In this document: positions 52,801 through 61,415 of the stretch, one piece after another
Position numbering within the stretch: the first letter of the stretch is position 1
Layout of the letters: the number at the start of each line of letters is the position of its first letter
Assembly: GCA_036501485.1 (NCBI GenBank)
Contig: DASYAG010000012.1
Coordinates: 13,946 to 77,945, forward strand
DNA: 64,000 nt
DNA from: PALSA-607 sp036501485
GTDB taxonomy: Bacteria > Actinomycetota > Actinomycetes > Acidothermales > Acidothermaceae
Direction: 5' to 3'
Translations under genes and position numbers: made by a program
Notes under the pieces: generated by a model
Seen by the model: only the letters and a program-made list of their open reading frames with translations
The model's database searches: none
Told to the model about the DNA's origin: nothing

Positions 52801-54108
52801 ACGGACGACGTCGGTGTGACCGGTTATGTGTTGAGTCGCAATGGCGTTCAGATTAAGCAGCTGGCCGGCCTGACCTATAGCGATACGGGTCTCACGTTGG
52901 GAACCAGTTACACGTACGCGGTTGCCGCGGTCGACGCTGCTGGCAATGTCGGGCCTGCCAGGACGGTCACGGTGACTGTGGGGGATACCACGCCGCCAAC
53001 TGCGCCCGGGAGTCTGACTGCGGTGGCTGCGTCGTCGAGCCAGGTCAATCTCACGTGGACTGCCGCTACAGACAACGTCGGTGTGACGGCCTACGTGCTG
53101 ACTCGCGGTGGTGTGCAGATCAGCAAGTCGGCGGCCCTGACATTTTCCGATACCGGCCTTGCGGCGGCCACAAGTTACACCTACTCGGTCACGGCAGTTG
53201 ACGCTGCTGGCAATGTCAGCCCTGCTAAGACCGCAACAGTCACCACGCAGGCTGCCGCTGCGCCGGCCGGATCTGGCTGGGCTGGTGAATACTTCGCCAA
53301 CACCGCATTGAGCGGCGCCGCCGTCACTCGTGCCGATCCGACGGTGAACTTCTCGTGGGGTATCGGCTCTCCGATATCGGGCATCGGCGTCGACAACTTC
53401 AGTGCCCGCTGGACTGGTCAGCTCACGCCGGCGAAGTCGGGCACGTACACGTTCTACACGCAAGCCGACGGTGGCATCCGTCTCTACATCAACGACAAGC
53501 TCATCATCAATCACTGGACGGCGGGGGCGAACAACCAGAGCACGACGTTCGCCTTGACCGCGGGCACCGCTTACAACATGCGCCTTGAATATTTCGATAC
53601 AACCGGAACCGCAACCGCGCAACTACTCTGGTCGGGGCCGAGTGTCACGAAGGCCGTGGTTCCCAGCACGGTCATGAAGTCTGCATCCGCAGGTCTGACC
53701 GCGACCTACTTCAGTGGCACCACTCTCACGACAACCGCCGTCGTGCGGCTCGACGACACGTTGAACTTCAGTTGGGGAACAGGCTCGCCGGATTCTCGCG
53801 TGCCCGTCGACAATTTCTCGGCGCGGTGGACCGGCGAGATCAAGCCCACGACGTCCGCTAGTTACACGTTCTACACCGACGTTGCCGGCGGGGTGCGGCT
53901 GTGGGTGAACGGGGTGGAGCTGGTGAGCAACTGGACGCTACACAATCTCGCCACTAATACCGGGAAGATCGCACTCACTGCGGGCACGTCCTACGCCATC
54001 AAGGTGGAGTATCAAGTCGGCACGCAGTCGGCGACGGCGAAGCTGTCGTGGAGCACGTCAAGTGCCGCCAAGGCGATCGTTCCGCAGAGCGTATTGCGGG
54101 ACCGTTAG
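49807..54108 (+). CDS. Large exported alginate-lyase-like protein with Ig-like, FN3 and PA14 domains
   Basis: 1433 residues. After a signal peptide (hydrophobic VLFVVAAVVFAGLVVL, about 20-45) comes an (alpha/alpha)-barrel alginate-lyase-like domain (about 90-450; NGNWELSMADGLINIGVF, GMTQETCRDMSHPMEGLG). It is followed by a carbohydrate-binding-like beta domain (about 490-595), an Ig-like domain (about 610-700), five FN3 repeats (704-1148) and two PA14 domains (1157-1431). It probably cleaves an acidic polysaccharide outside the cell and binds it by the accessory domains. GTG 49807 with GAAGG upstream is preferred over ATG 49822. No sortase or dockerin motif is seen. The exact substrate is not provable. 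Confidence 0.88.
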   Translation: MTAITMGKVSRHRSAGGRGGFGLRVLFVVAAVVFAGLVVLPRGSVAADQVSFPAAQGELGSPATVITDPTATDGQAVQFNAPKPDSAGFVHPGILVDPSQLDFVENEIAESASPWTPALAAVNPFYTNLSYAGGPYATVDCSATPKSCTNVVQDAIAAYTLALLYSYSAAPDRAKYADASIAIMNAWSAKLTKANGNQARLELAWSAEVFPRAAEILRYTFASGPGDQVLNVAAFTNMLNNVYVPTLIAGDPQSNGNWELSMADGLINIGVFTDNRSVFNSGVAMWRARVPAYIYLSTDNNADGQPIAPPGGNYSNPAALTCYWLGLGTNQTNCTVPAGFTYHDGMTQETCRDMSHPMEGLGAMVNAAETARLQGVDLYGEQKQRITDAYEYAAAYDTQYLTTHVWPASPCGGQPGSHSGQGGDGTGGSSYMFGWEIAYNEYANRLGISMPNTAAMVARLRPTGGVNATDWETLTSVGASAQSGCPAPDIRSGMDTMTVTVPADGTYQLWSRVNPADSGSTSYAVQVDGGCPINIGGATMPAGQWTWADYENGDPSSTVSVSLAAGTHTLQLIGDSSGLAVDSVMFVADPTCVPVAFGDNCAPSVGGSPDKTAPTTAVTAPNDGDTVSGTVPLTATADDDTAVAHVSFLVDGSVVGDTTSAPYTLSWNSTTVPDGQHTVQSRAFDTSGNSADSEPITVTTTNADVTPPSAPSDVIATATSATSVGLTWGAATDDNGVTKYLVYRDGTQVGSSTSTTYSDTGLTELTSYSYTVYATDGAGNVGPASDPSTATTPDGTPPTAPGSFTAAASPTQVTLTWTPATDNVGVTGYVLSRNGVQISLPTGLTFTDSGLAAGISYTYALAATDAAGNLGPAATVTIAVPDVTPPTAPASLTAVAASSSQVNLTWAAATDDVGVTGYMLSRNGVQIKQLTGLTYSDTGLSLGVSYTYTVAAVDAAGNVGPAVTATTTTADLTPPTAPASLTAVVAAPNAVNLTWTAATDDVGVTGYVLSRNGVQIKQLAGLTYSDTGLTLGTSYTYAVAAVDAAGNVGPARTVTVTVGDTTPPTAPGSLTAVAASSSQVNLTWTAATDNVGVTAYVLTRGGVQISKSAALTFSDTGLAAATSYTYSVTAVDAAGNVSPAKTATVTTQAAAAPAGSGWAGEYFANTALSGAAVTRADPTVNFSWGIGSPISGIGVDNFSARWTGQLTPAKSGTYTFYTQADGGIRLYINDKLIINHWTAGANNQSTTFALTAGTAYNMRLEYFDTTGTATAQLLWSGPSVTKAVVPSTVMKSASAGLTATYFSGTTLTTTAVVRLDDTLNFSWGTGSPDSRVPVDNFSARWTGEIKPTTSASYTFYTDVAGGVRLWVNGVELVSNWTLHNLATNTGKIALTAGTSYAIKVEYQVGTQSATAKLSWSTSSAAKAIVPQSVLRDR
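51918..53250 (+). repeat. Five tandem fibronectin type III repeats in the lyase-like gene
   Basis: Five FN3 units begin with DVTPPSAP- or DTTPPTAPG-like segments at about 51918, 52186, 52450, 52714 and 52981. The period is about 267 bp (89 residues), exact between units 3 and 4 (for example GACGACGTCGGTGTGACC at 52537 and 52804). The middle units are very alike at DNA level, so recent duplication and unequal exchange are likely. These repeats also make long false frames on the minus strand. Confidence 0.88.
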
Positions 54109-54112
54109 CGCC

Positions 54113-54697
54113 TCAGCGAGCGGGTCGCAACATCATGGTGATGACAGGCGCATCGCCCACCTGTGTTCGTGCGACGACTTCGAAACCGTGACGTTCGTAG
54201 AACGAAATGTTGCGTGGGTTCGGGGTTTCGAGATAGGCGGGCAGCTTGTCCGCATCGACTGCTATGAGGCATTGCGTCATAAGCACACTGCCGACGCCCT
54301 GACCCTGCCGAGCCGGATCGACGCCGAACCAGGGCAAGTACCAATGCGGGTAAGTCGGATGGGTGGCATCCATCTGCTCGAAAACTGAAAAAAGCTCCTC
54401 GTGTTTGGCGGTCGCGACGCTCTCGGTCAGTACGGCCACGATCTCGTCGCCGTCGGGTTCTGCTCCGGGCGGCAGCCACAGGGCAACTGAGGAGAAATCG
54501 CGGAGTCGCCACGCAGTCTTTTCGTCGAACGCTCGGCCGCCGAATGCTGCGAGAAATCGCGGGAAGTGTGTGAGGTACTGATCCGCGTCGGGATATAGCC
54601 AGCGTATGGCCGGGTCAGTGACGAACGCGAGAACAAGAGTGGCGTAGGACCTCGCCCGCTCGGCTGGGTCAATCGGTGTCAACTCGACGCCGCTCAT
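54113..54697 (-). CDS. GNAT family acetyltransferase
   Basis: 194 residues with the GNAT core WYLPWFGVDPARQGQGVGSVLM (acetyl-CoA pyrophosphate loop) and PAYLETPNPRNISFYERHGFEVV. The N-terminal half (AFVTDPAIRWLYPDADQYLTHFPRFLAAFGG in overview) is typical of aminoglycoside-/small-molecule-type GNATs in actinobacteria. Substrate unknown. Convergent with the large exported protein gene, the two stops being 4 bp apart. Confidence 0.9.
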   Translation of the reverse strand: MSGVELTPIDPAERARSYATLVLAFVTDPAIRWLYPDADQYLTHFPRFLAAFGGRAFDEKTAWRLRDFSSVALWLPPGAEPDGDEIVAVLTESVATAKHEELFSVFEQMDATHPTYPHWYLPWFGVDPARQGQGVGSVLMTQCLIAVDADKLPAYLETPNPRNISFYERHGFEVVARTQVGDAPVITMMLRPAR

Positions 54698-54861
54698 GGG
54701 TGCTCGCTCTCGGGCTCGTGCGCGATTGTCATCCGGTTCTAGCGTCTGGGGGCGCGGGTGCGCAATGGTCTCTCAGGGACGCAGAGCACGGTTGAGGCTC
54801 AACCCGGGATGAATCCGGTCGATTAACCGGGGGAAGTCCGCCCCCCGACCTGGAGCCATCG

Positions 54862-56499
54862 ATGCCGCTTTCACGCGCCGCGTCCGATGCCTCGGCGTCG
54901 CACGACGTGCCCGTTTTCGCCATCGCCGTCCGGGTCAGCGACTACCTGATTCCTGCCGTGGCGACGGCGGCGGCGCTCATCGTGTTGGCGATCACGGGTG
55001 CTCTTCACTCGGTGTCGTGGCTGGCGGGCCTCTTCGCCGTCGTGCTGATCAGTGCGCTATGCGGGCTGGCATCCGGCGTGGTCCGTGGCCGCCGCAACGC
55101 CTCGATCGACGTCGTGATCGGCGATTTGCAAAAGATCGTCGCGGGAGACCTGCGAGTGCGTGCAGAGGTCACGTCCGAGGGGCAACTCCGCGAGCTCGAG
55201 ATCGCGGTGCGCGACATCGTTTCCCAGATGCGCGGCTTGGTTTCCGCGGCCGACCGCTGTGCAGGCCTGCTCGCCGGGGGCTGGCAGACCATGAACGACG
55301 TTGCCTGGTCGATGATGAACGCGTCGGAGGGCACGGTCGTCGAGGTCGCTGCTGCGGCCCGCGCGGCGGCTGAGGTTTCGCAGAGCATCCAGTTCATCGC
55401 GAGCGCCACCGAGGAAACGACGGCCACCATGCGCGAAGTCGCTGCGCACGCGATCGACGCGTCAGGTCTTGGCCAATCCGGCGTCGAGCAGATCACGGTT
55501 GCGGGCAGGAGTGTCGAGGACCTGCGCGGAGCATCGAAGCGCGTCGAGGAGGTCCTTCGCCTTATCAACGGAGTGGCCCGCCAAACACATTTGCTGGCCT
55601 TGAACGCAACGATCGAGGCAGCGCGCGCAGGTGAGCACGGCCGTGGATTCGCAGTGGTTGCGAGTGAGGTCAAACTTCTGGCAGAGCAGACTGCATCGGC
55701 GACCGGCAACGTCGCCGCGACGATGCGCGAGATCGACGAGGGATCCGAACACGCGGGCTCGTCGATGCTCAGCGTCAGCGAAACGATCTACGGCATGAGC
55801 ACTCGGCAACACTCGATCGCGGCTGCAGTTGAGCAGCAAACGTCGACGACGCAAGCCATCGCGCGCAGCACTGCGGATGCGGCGGATCAGTCAGTTGCTC
55901 TGGCTTCGAGCGTGCGGTCGCTGACGAACGCGGTGCGGCTCGGCGCGTACGCAGGAGCCAAGGCGCGCACAGTTGCGGCGGAAGTCGCGACCATCGAACA
56001 GACCCTGCACGCGCTTGTCGAGCGCTTTCGTTTCGATCACGTCGAAGACACAAGTGTGGACGTCGAAACTGGGCCGACGCGAGGTGTGACCACGGCGAAC
56101 GGGGTGACGGTCGTACCCAACGAAGTAATGGGCAACGGGATCAACCAGTGCAACTTCGAAGGAACCTGGGGTCATGCGGCCGCTAACCTCGAGTCGGACG
56201 GCTCGAACGCGCACTCGAGCATGCCTGACGACACTTGCACGGTTCGATTCGTCGGCACCCGCATCAGGTTCTATGGCGTCGTGGCGGCCAACCATGGCAA
56301 GGCTTCGTTGGCCGTCGACGGGCACGAGCCGGCCGTCATCGACCAGTACGCGCCCGAGCGCGAACAAGGTGGCCTCGCTTGGCAGAGCGAGGCTCTTCCG
56401 CGTGGCGAGCATGTCTGCGTGCTCACCGTGCTGGGCGAAGCAAATCCCAGCTCGCGCTACGTCTGGGTGAACGTCGACAAGTTCGAGATCGAAGCCTAA
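54862..56499 (+). CDS. Chemoreceptor with C-terminal carbohydrate-binding-like domain
   Basis: 545 residues. Two closely spaced TM helices (about 28-48, 52-74) give almost no external domain. A HAMP-like stretch and the receptor signalling domain follow (about 140-400; tip LLALNATIEAARAGEHGRG). Residues ~430-545 form a beta-rich module (CTVRFVGTRIRFYGVVAANHGKASLAVDGHEPAV in overview, then ALPRGEHVCVL and SSRYVWVNVDKFEI). This resembles the carbohydrate-binding-like modules found at the ends of glycosidases. By topology this end is cytoplasmic. Neighbours are a lyase and sugar-oxidation genes. It is unusual for a chemoreceptor to sense through such a C-terminal domain. Confidence 0.87.
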   Translation: MPLSRAASDASASHDVPVFAIAVRVSDYLIPAVATAAALIVLAITGALHSVSWLAGLFAVVLISALCGLASGVVRGRRNASIDVVIGDLQKIVAGDLRVRAEVTSEGQLRELEIAVRDIVSQMRGLVSAADRCAGLLAGGWQTMNDVAWSMMNASEGTVVEVAAAARAAAEVSQSIQFIASATEETTATMREVAAHAIDASGLGQSGVEQITVAGRSVEDLRGASKRVEEVLRLINGVARQTHLLALNATIEAARAGEHGRGFAVVASEVKLLAEQTASATGNVAATMREIDEGSEHAGSSMLSVSETIYGMSTRQHSIAAAVEQQTSTTQAIARSTADAADQSVALASSVRSLTNAVRLGAYAGAKARTVAAEVATIEQTLHALVERFRFDHVEDTSVDVETGPTRGVTTANGVTVVPNEVMGNGINQCNFEGTWGHAAANLESDGSNAHSSMPDDTCTVRFVGTRIRFYGVVAANHGKASLAVDGHEPAVIDQYAPEREQGGLAWQSEALPRGEHVCVLTVLGEANPSSRYVWVNVDKFEIEA

Positions 56500-56530
56500 C
56501 CGCGCCCTGCGGCTCGGTAGTGTTCGCGAC

Positions 56531-57808
56531 GTGACGCATCCGCCGGACGTGAACGCGATGGTGTGGCCGGTGCTTGATGCGAACCGTCGCGTGGGAACCG
56601 CGCAACTGCCTCCGATTGCGTATGACTACACGTGCCCGTCGACGCAGACCTATCCGTTTCAGTGGAACTGGGATTCCGCGTTCCACGCAATTGCGTTGGC
56701 GCGTTACGACCCGGCGCGAGCCCAAGCGGAGATCAGCACCCTCTTGGCCGCCAAACAACCGTCCGGCTTCTTGCCGCACATGGTGTTGTGGCAGGAGGAA
56801 TTCCGCACCCGGGCAGCTGAGGAGTTCACCATCGTGGTCGACTCCGCGGGTTGGCACACACTGACGACACAACCGCCGGTCCTGCCGCTCGCGGTGGAAC
56901 GCGTCTGGCAAGCGAGCCGCGATGAGCGTTGGCTCGAGCAAGTCCTTCCGAACCTCGTCGATGTCATGTCGTGGTGGCACACTCGGCGCGACGCTACGAA
57001 CACGGGCCTGGTTTCGACGTTTCAGCCCGACGAGTCAGGTCTCGACATGAGTCCGAAGTACGACGTCCTGCTCGGCATCGCCGGCGTGCAGGACAACGGA
57101 GTCCCCGTGCGGTGGCACGCGGCGATGCGAGAACTCTTTGCGGCCTACGGCGCCGACCGTGACCCAGACGAGGATCTCGGCCGACGCGGGCTCTTCGCCT
57201 GGCAAGACGTGATGGTCAACAGTATCTACGCCAACTCGTCTCGAGCGCTCGCCCGTCTCCTGCGGGAGGGAGGTCGCAGCGATGCCGCAGCGCAGTGGCA
57301 GCAGATCGCCGCAAGCACGACGGCCGCACTGCTGCGCGACTGCTGGGACGAATCCACTGGCGCGTTCTATGACACCCACCTGAAGCCCACGCATGGCTCT
57401 GATCTTCCGCGAACGCAAGCGAAGATACTGACGGCGAGCAGCCTCTTCCCGCTCATCCTGGAAGACCTTCCCTCCGATGTGGCAGCACGTCTCGTGGCTC
57501 ACCTCACGAACGAGGATGAATTCTGGCTTCCGTATCCAGTCCCGAGTGTCGCCGCGACCGAGCCCACCTTTGACCCGCACTTCGCGACCGAGGCGATCTT
57601 CCGAGGCTCCTCTTGGGTCAACCTGAACTGGTATTTGTGCGGCGGGCTGCGCACTCACGGCTATGACGACGTCGCGCACGAGCTCGCTCGTCGTACGAGG
57701 GAAATGGTTTCCCTGTCGGGCCTCCGCGAGTGTTACGACCCTTATGACGGGGCGGGCCAAGGCGCGCATGACTTCTCTTGGAGCGGTCTCGTTCTCGACA
57801 TGTCATGA
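56531..57808 (+). CDS. GH63-type glycosidase (mannosylglycerate/glucosyl hydrolase-like)
   Basis: 425 residues. An (alpha/alpha)6 barrel of the MGH1/GH63 type with PFQWNWDSAFHAIAL (Asp48, likely catalytic acid), FQPDESGLDMSPKYD and SSWVNLNWYLCGGL. These enzymes cleave mannosyl- or glucosyl-glycerate or oligosaccharides. It has no signal peptide, so it is probably cytoplasmic. It starts 31 bp after the chemoreceptor stop, so the two are likely co-transcribed. The GTG at 56531 is the first codon in a good frame. The exact substrate is not fixed. Confidence 0.85.
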   Translation: MTHPPDVNAMVWPVLDANRRVGTAQLPPIAYDYTCPSTQTYPFQWNWDSAFHAIALARYDPARAQAEISTLLAAKQPSGFLPHMVLWQEEFRTRAAEEFTIVVDSAGWHTLTTQPPVLPLAVERVWQASRDERWLEQVLPNLVDVMSWWHTRRDATNTGLVSTFQPDESGLDMSPKYDVLLGIAGVQDNGVPVRWHAAMRELFAAYGADRDPDEDLGRRGLFAWQDVMVNSIYANSSRALARLLREGGRSDAAAQWQQIAASTTAALLRDCWDESTGAFYDTHLKPTHGSDLPRTQAKILTASSLFPLILEDLPSDVAARLVAHLTNEDEFWLPYPVPSVAATEPTFDPHFATEAIFRGSSWVNLNWYLCGGLRTHGYDDVAHELARRTREMVSLSGLRECYDPYDGAGQGAHDFSWSGLVLDMS

Positions 57809-58555
57809 CTGACTCGACGACGCACCGCCCTCGCGAACTCGCTGCGGCAGCCGCGCGCCGATACGTGACTGCAATACGGCCGCGATGATTCCTACGAACA
57901 TCGCCGTTTCATGCTCTCGACCGTCGATGTTCGGCTGAACGAAGGCAGCAACTGTGAGTGCGACCATGAGCAGCGCCAGCGTTGCGTAGGCATGTCGACG
58001 GGCCAGCAGCCATGCGCCGATCGCGGTCGTAATCCCCGATGGGCCAGTGTCGAGGATGCCGGCTTGGTTGAGCGGCAGACCGATGTGAACCGCGGCGCCA
58101 TAGATGATCATGACCCGAGCGAGCATCGTGCTGGCGAACTGGGCGAGACCGCCGACGAGGGTCAGACCAGGCCGCCCGAGCAGCAGTTCGGCGATGCCCA
58201 AGACGGCGGCGACCTGGATCACCGCGGCCCACCACGGCAGGTCGAAGGTCGGGAGAAAGACAGACGCCGGGACTCGGACCAGCTCGACGTTCAGGGGCTG
58301 CCCCGCGTATGCGTCGCCCACCCTGACCAGTGCTTCGTGACTCTGCGGCTCATGCCAGGCCCCGTAGACGCCCGCGATGAGCAGGCAGGCCAGGGTCGCC
58401 AGCCACGGGCGGCGGCCGGATTGCCAAGCCGCACCGACGTCATTCAGCAGCGACTGCAGTTCGTCGAGCAGTCGCCGCAGGTAACTTCGTATCGCCGACA
58501 GCACAGCCTCCGGATCAGCGATCCTGCTTCGATCATAAGCAACCACCGGCCGCAC
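57803..58555 (-). CDS. Rhomboid-like membrane protein
   Basis: 250 residues with about six hydrophobic helices. DTGPSGITTAIGAWLL matches the rhomboid GxSG serine motif, and a His (EHETAMFVG) lies in the last helix as the possible partner. An N-terminal ~45-residue soluble segment precedes the first helix. It may be an intramembrane protease or an inactive relative, as in the actinobacterial rhomboid-like family. Its end overlaps the end of the convergent glycosidase gene by 6 bp. Start GTG 58555 is uncertain. Confidence 0.7.
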   Translation of the reverse strand: MRPVVAYDRSRIADPEAVLSAIRSYLRRLLDELQSLLNDVGAAWQSGRRPWLATLACLLIAGVYGAWHEPQSHEALVRVGDAYAGQPLNVELVRVPASVFLPTFDLPWWAAVIQVAAVLGIAELLLGRPGLTLVGGLAQFASTMLARVMIIYGAAVHIGLPLNQAGILDTGPSGITTAIGAWLLARRHAYATLALLMVALTVAAFVQPNIDGREHETAMFVGIIAAVLQSRIGARLPQRVREGGASSSQS

Positions 58556-58631
58556 CTGTTGGGCGCCCGTCTACGATCGAGGACACAGAAAGTGCCTCCC
58601 TGACACTGGCCAAACTGAAGGCAGAGCCACC

Positions 58632-60347
58632 TTGGTTGAGCAGCGCAGCGCGCAGTGGTACGGCGGCACTAGTCGCAATGCGTATATCCACCGTGCATGG
58701 ATGCGCAGAGGGCTCCCTGCGCACGCCTTCGATGGCCGTCCGCACATCGCGATCGCCAACTCGGCGTCCGATCTCACTCCTTGTAACGCGCACTTGAACG
58801 AGGTCGCAGAGAGCGTCAAGCAGGGCGTCTATGAGGCGGGCGGCATCCCACTCAACCTGCCGGTGGTGTCGCTCGGTGAAACGCTGGTGCGGCCGACCGC
58901 GATGTTGTGGCGCAACATGGCGGCGATGGCGACGGAGGAGATGCTCCGCGCGAACCCGATCGACGGCGTCGTGCTGTTGGGTGGTTGTGACAAGACGATT
59001 CCTGCGTTGCTGATGGCCGCGGCCTCGGTCGACCTGCCGGCAGTGGTGATTCCGGGTGGCCCGATGCTCACCGGCACGTTTCGGGGAGCAGCACTCGGCT
59101 GTGGCACCGACGTATGGCGCTTGTCCGAAGAGGTTCGCGCCGGCACGTTGTCGAACGAGCAGTTCATCAAGTCCGAGTCGTCGATGATCCGTAGCCGCGG
59201 GCACTGCAACACCATGGGAACCGCATCGACGATGGGACTGATCACGGAAGCGTTGGGCATGGTGCTGCCTGGCTTGGCGGGCACCCCGGCGGCGGACAGC
59301 CGGCTACTCGAAAATGCGCACGCGACCGGACGGCTCGCTGTCGAGATGGTTGCCGCGGGACGGACTCCATCGAGCCTGCTGACCCGCGGATCATTCTTGA
59401 ATGCGATCGTCGCACTGGCCGCGATAGGCGGCTCGACGAATGCCGTGGTGCACCTCCTGGCGATCGCCGGCAGGCTGGGTATTGACCTGCACCAAGACGA
59501 CTTCGATTCGGTTGGCTCCGCCGTCCCGCTACTTGTCGACCTGCAACCTGCGGGTCGCTTCCTCATGGAAGACCTCTTCCGGGCCGGCGGCTTGCATGCG
59601 GTGCTTCGCGAGGTCCAAGACCTGCTCGACCCAGCCGCGCTAACGGTCACCGGCAAGCCGCTCGTCGACTACCTCGGCGATGCGCAGATCTGGGATCGCG
59701 AGGTCATCCGTCCGCGAAGCGAGCCGCTGCAGCCGCACGCCGGAATCGCTATCCTGTATGGAAACCTGGCACCAGACGGCGCGGTGATCAAGCCATCCGC
59801 CGCCTCACCGCACCTCATGCAGCATCGCGGTCGGGCACTGGTGTTCGACTCGGTCGAGGACATGCACGCACGCATCGACGATCCCGAGTTGGACGTCGAT
59901 GCTGACTCGGTGTTGATTCTGCGGGGGTGTGGTCCGAAGGGTTACCCCGGCATGCCCGAGGTCGCAAATCTGCCGCTGCCAAAGAGACTGTTGCAGCAGG
60001 GTGTGCGCGACATGGTCCGCATCTGCGACGGACGTATGAGCGGGACGGCGTATGGCACCGTCGTGTTGCACGTGACGCCCGAGGCGGCGGCAGGTGGACC
60101 GCTCTCGCTGGTCCGCACCGGCGATGTGATCGTGCTCGACGTTGTCGCTCGGCGTCTCGACATCGAGATCGATGCCACCGAGTTGGGTGCACGACTGCCA
60201 GACGAGGCAACCGTCAGCGCGTATGCGCGGCCGGCGCGAGGGTGGGAGCAGCTCTACGTGCAGACAGTTCAGCAAGCCAATTTCGGTGCAGATCTCGACT
60301 TTCTCGTTGGTTCCAGCGGCGATAAGGTCTCACGCGAATCCCACTGA
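58632..60347 (+). CDS. IlvD/Edd family sugar-acid dehydratase
   Basis: 571 residues. Removes water from a sugar acid (arabinonate, xylonate or galactonate type) to give a 2-keto-3-deoxy acid. Iron-sulfur ligands Cys51 (SDLTPCN), Cys119 (GGCDK) and Cys192 (RGHCNTMG) are present. The start RSAQWYGG and GIPLNLPVVSLGETLVRPTAM are closer to arabinonate-type than to IlvD proper. A TTG start at 58632 with AAGG upstream. With the zinc dehydrogenase and SDR downstream it suggests oxidative sugar breakdown. The true substrate needs assay. Confidence 0.92.
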   Translation: MVEQRSAQWYGGTSRNAYIHRAWMRRGLPAHAFDGRPHIAIANSASDLTPCNAHLNEVAESVKQGVYEAGGIPLNLPVVSLGETLVRPTAMLWRNMAAMATEEMLRANPIDGVVLLGGCDKTIPALLMAAASVDLPAVVIPGGPMLTGTFRGAALGCGTDVWRLSEEVRAGTLSNEQFIKSESSMIRSRGHCNTMGTASTMGLITEALGMVLPGLAGTPAADSRLLENAHATGRLAVEMVAAGRTPSSLLTRGSFLNAIVALAAIGGSTNAVVHLLAIAGRLGIDLHQDDFDSVGSAVPLLVDLQPAGRFLMEDLFRAGGLHAVLREVQDLLDPAALTVTGKPLVDYLGDAQIWDREVIRPRSEPLQPHAGIAILYGNLAPDGAVIKPSAASPHLMQHRGRALVFDSVEDMHARIDDPELDVDADSVLILRGCGPKGYPGMPEVANLPLPKRLLQQGVRDMVRICDGRMSGTAYGTVVLHVTPEAAAGGPLSLVRTGDVIVLDVVARRLDIEIDATELGARLPDEATVSAYARPARGWEQLYVQTVQQANFGADLDFLVGSSGDKVSRESH

Positions 60348-60358
60348 CCGCGACATCT

Positions 60359-61372
60359 CTAAGCGCGAGGGTCGATATGCACCTTCGGGCCTAAGCCAGC
60401 TCCCGCGGTTAGGTTGCCCGCGAACAGTGCAGGCACCTCGTCGAGACCGATCGTTGCAGCGACGAGTGGCCGTGGATCAACCGCGCCGGACGCGTATTGC
60501 TCGATCGTCGCTGCGATTCCGGGTGAGCCGCTCAGGACAGCCACGGCCGTGACGTCCTTGAACACCATCGCTCGAGTGTCGAGCATGCTTGGTGACCCGG
60601 CGAGGCCGATGAATACTGCTCGCCCACCCGGCTGGACGAGCTCAACTGCGAGGGCAGGCAGCAGTGGGTCGTTTGATGCATCGATCACGGCGTCATACGG
60701 CACGCTCGGCAGCTGCTCGATGTTGTAGACGGCGAAGCCGCCGAGGGACTCTGCGAAGCTCAGCGACCGTTCAGAACGGTCCGCCACCGTGACTTCGCCA
60801 CCCTGCGACACCGCGAACTGAGCGGCGAGCAACCCGATGGTTCCTGCACCCAGAACGAGTACTGGGGTTCCTGGCTCAACGGCCGCACCCCAGGCGGCAC
60901 GCAACGCGTTCGCGCCGGGTTCGACCATCGCACCTGCCGTTGCATCGACCTGGTCAGGCAATGCGTAAAGCGAGGACGCCGGCGCGAGCAGTTGCTCGGC
61001 GAGAGCCCCCGGATACCGGCCGCGTAAGCCAACCTCCGAGCGGGTTTCGCACGCGTGCTGCCGACCGTGTAGGCAGAGATAACACTGACCGCAGCCAATT
61101 TGCGTGTCGCCGGTCGTTCGCTTGCCGATCCACGAACTGGCGACACCTTCGCCGACAGCCGAGACCGTGCCGCACCACTCGTGTCCGAGCCGCACGGGAT
61201 AGGACGAGATTCCGTTGTGCAGGTAAGGCATTTCGCCGGTGTAGAACTCGACATCAGTGCCGCACACGCCGACGCGTTCAACGTCGACGACCACTTCCCC
61301 TGGTCCGGCGACTGGTGGCGCGACGTCGACGACCGAAGCAACTCCGGGGGCGGAGATCACCAACGCTCGCAT
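60359..61372 (-). CDS. Zinc-dependent medium-chain dehydrogenase
   Basis: 337 residues from ATG 61372. Catalytic zinc ligands Cys37, His64, Glu65 (GVCGTD, LGHEW), structural zinc Cys94, Cys97, Cys100 and Cys108, and the Rossmann GAGTIGLLAA. Probably oxidises a sugar, polyol or sugar acid with NAD(P). The frame is open to 61792, but the upstream part is antisense to the divergent SDR. Divergent from that SDR 43 bp away, so they probably share regulation. Confidence 0.92.
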   Translation of the reverse strand: MRALVISAPGVASVVDVAPPVAGPGEVVVDVERVGVCGTDVEFYTGEMPYLHNGISSYPVRLGHEWCGTVSAVGEGVASSWIGKRTTGDTQIGCGQCYLCLHGRQHACETRSEVGLRGRYPGALAEQLLAPASSLYALPDQVDATAGAMVEPGANALRAAWGAAVEPGTPVLVLGAGTIGLLAAQFAVSQGGEVTVADRSERSLSFAESLGGFAVYNIEQLPSVPYDAVIDASNDPLLPALAVELVQPGGRAVFIGLAGSPSMLDTRAMVFKDVTAVAVLSGSPGIAATIEQYASGAVDPRPLVAATIGLDEVPALFAGNLTAGAGLGPKVHIDPRA

Positions 61373-61415
61373 GACCTGTCCTTCGATCTCATGGGTAGCT
61401 GTAAGTTTGCCCACT

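Noticed and set aside
52060..53622. 520-codon open frame on the minus strand
   Set aside because: It is the antisense shadow of the FN3 and PA14 repeats; composition and periodicity follow the plus-strand gene.
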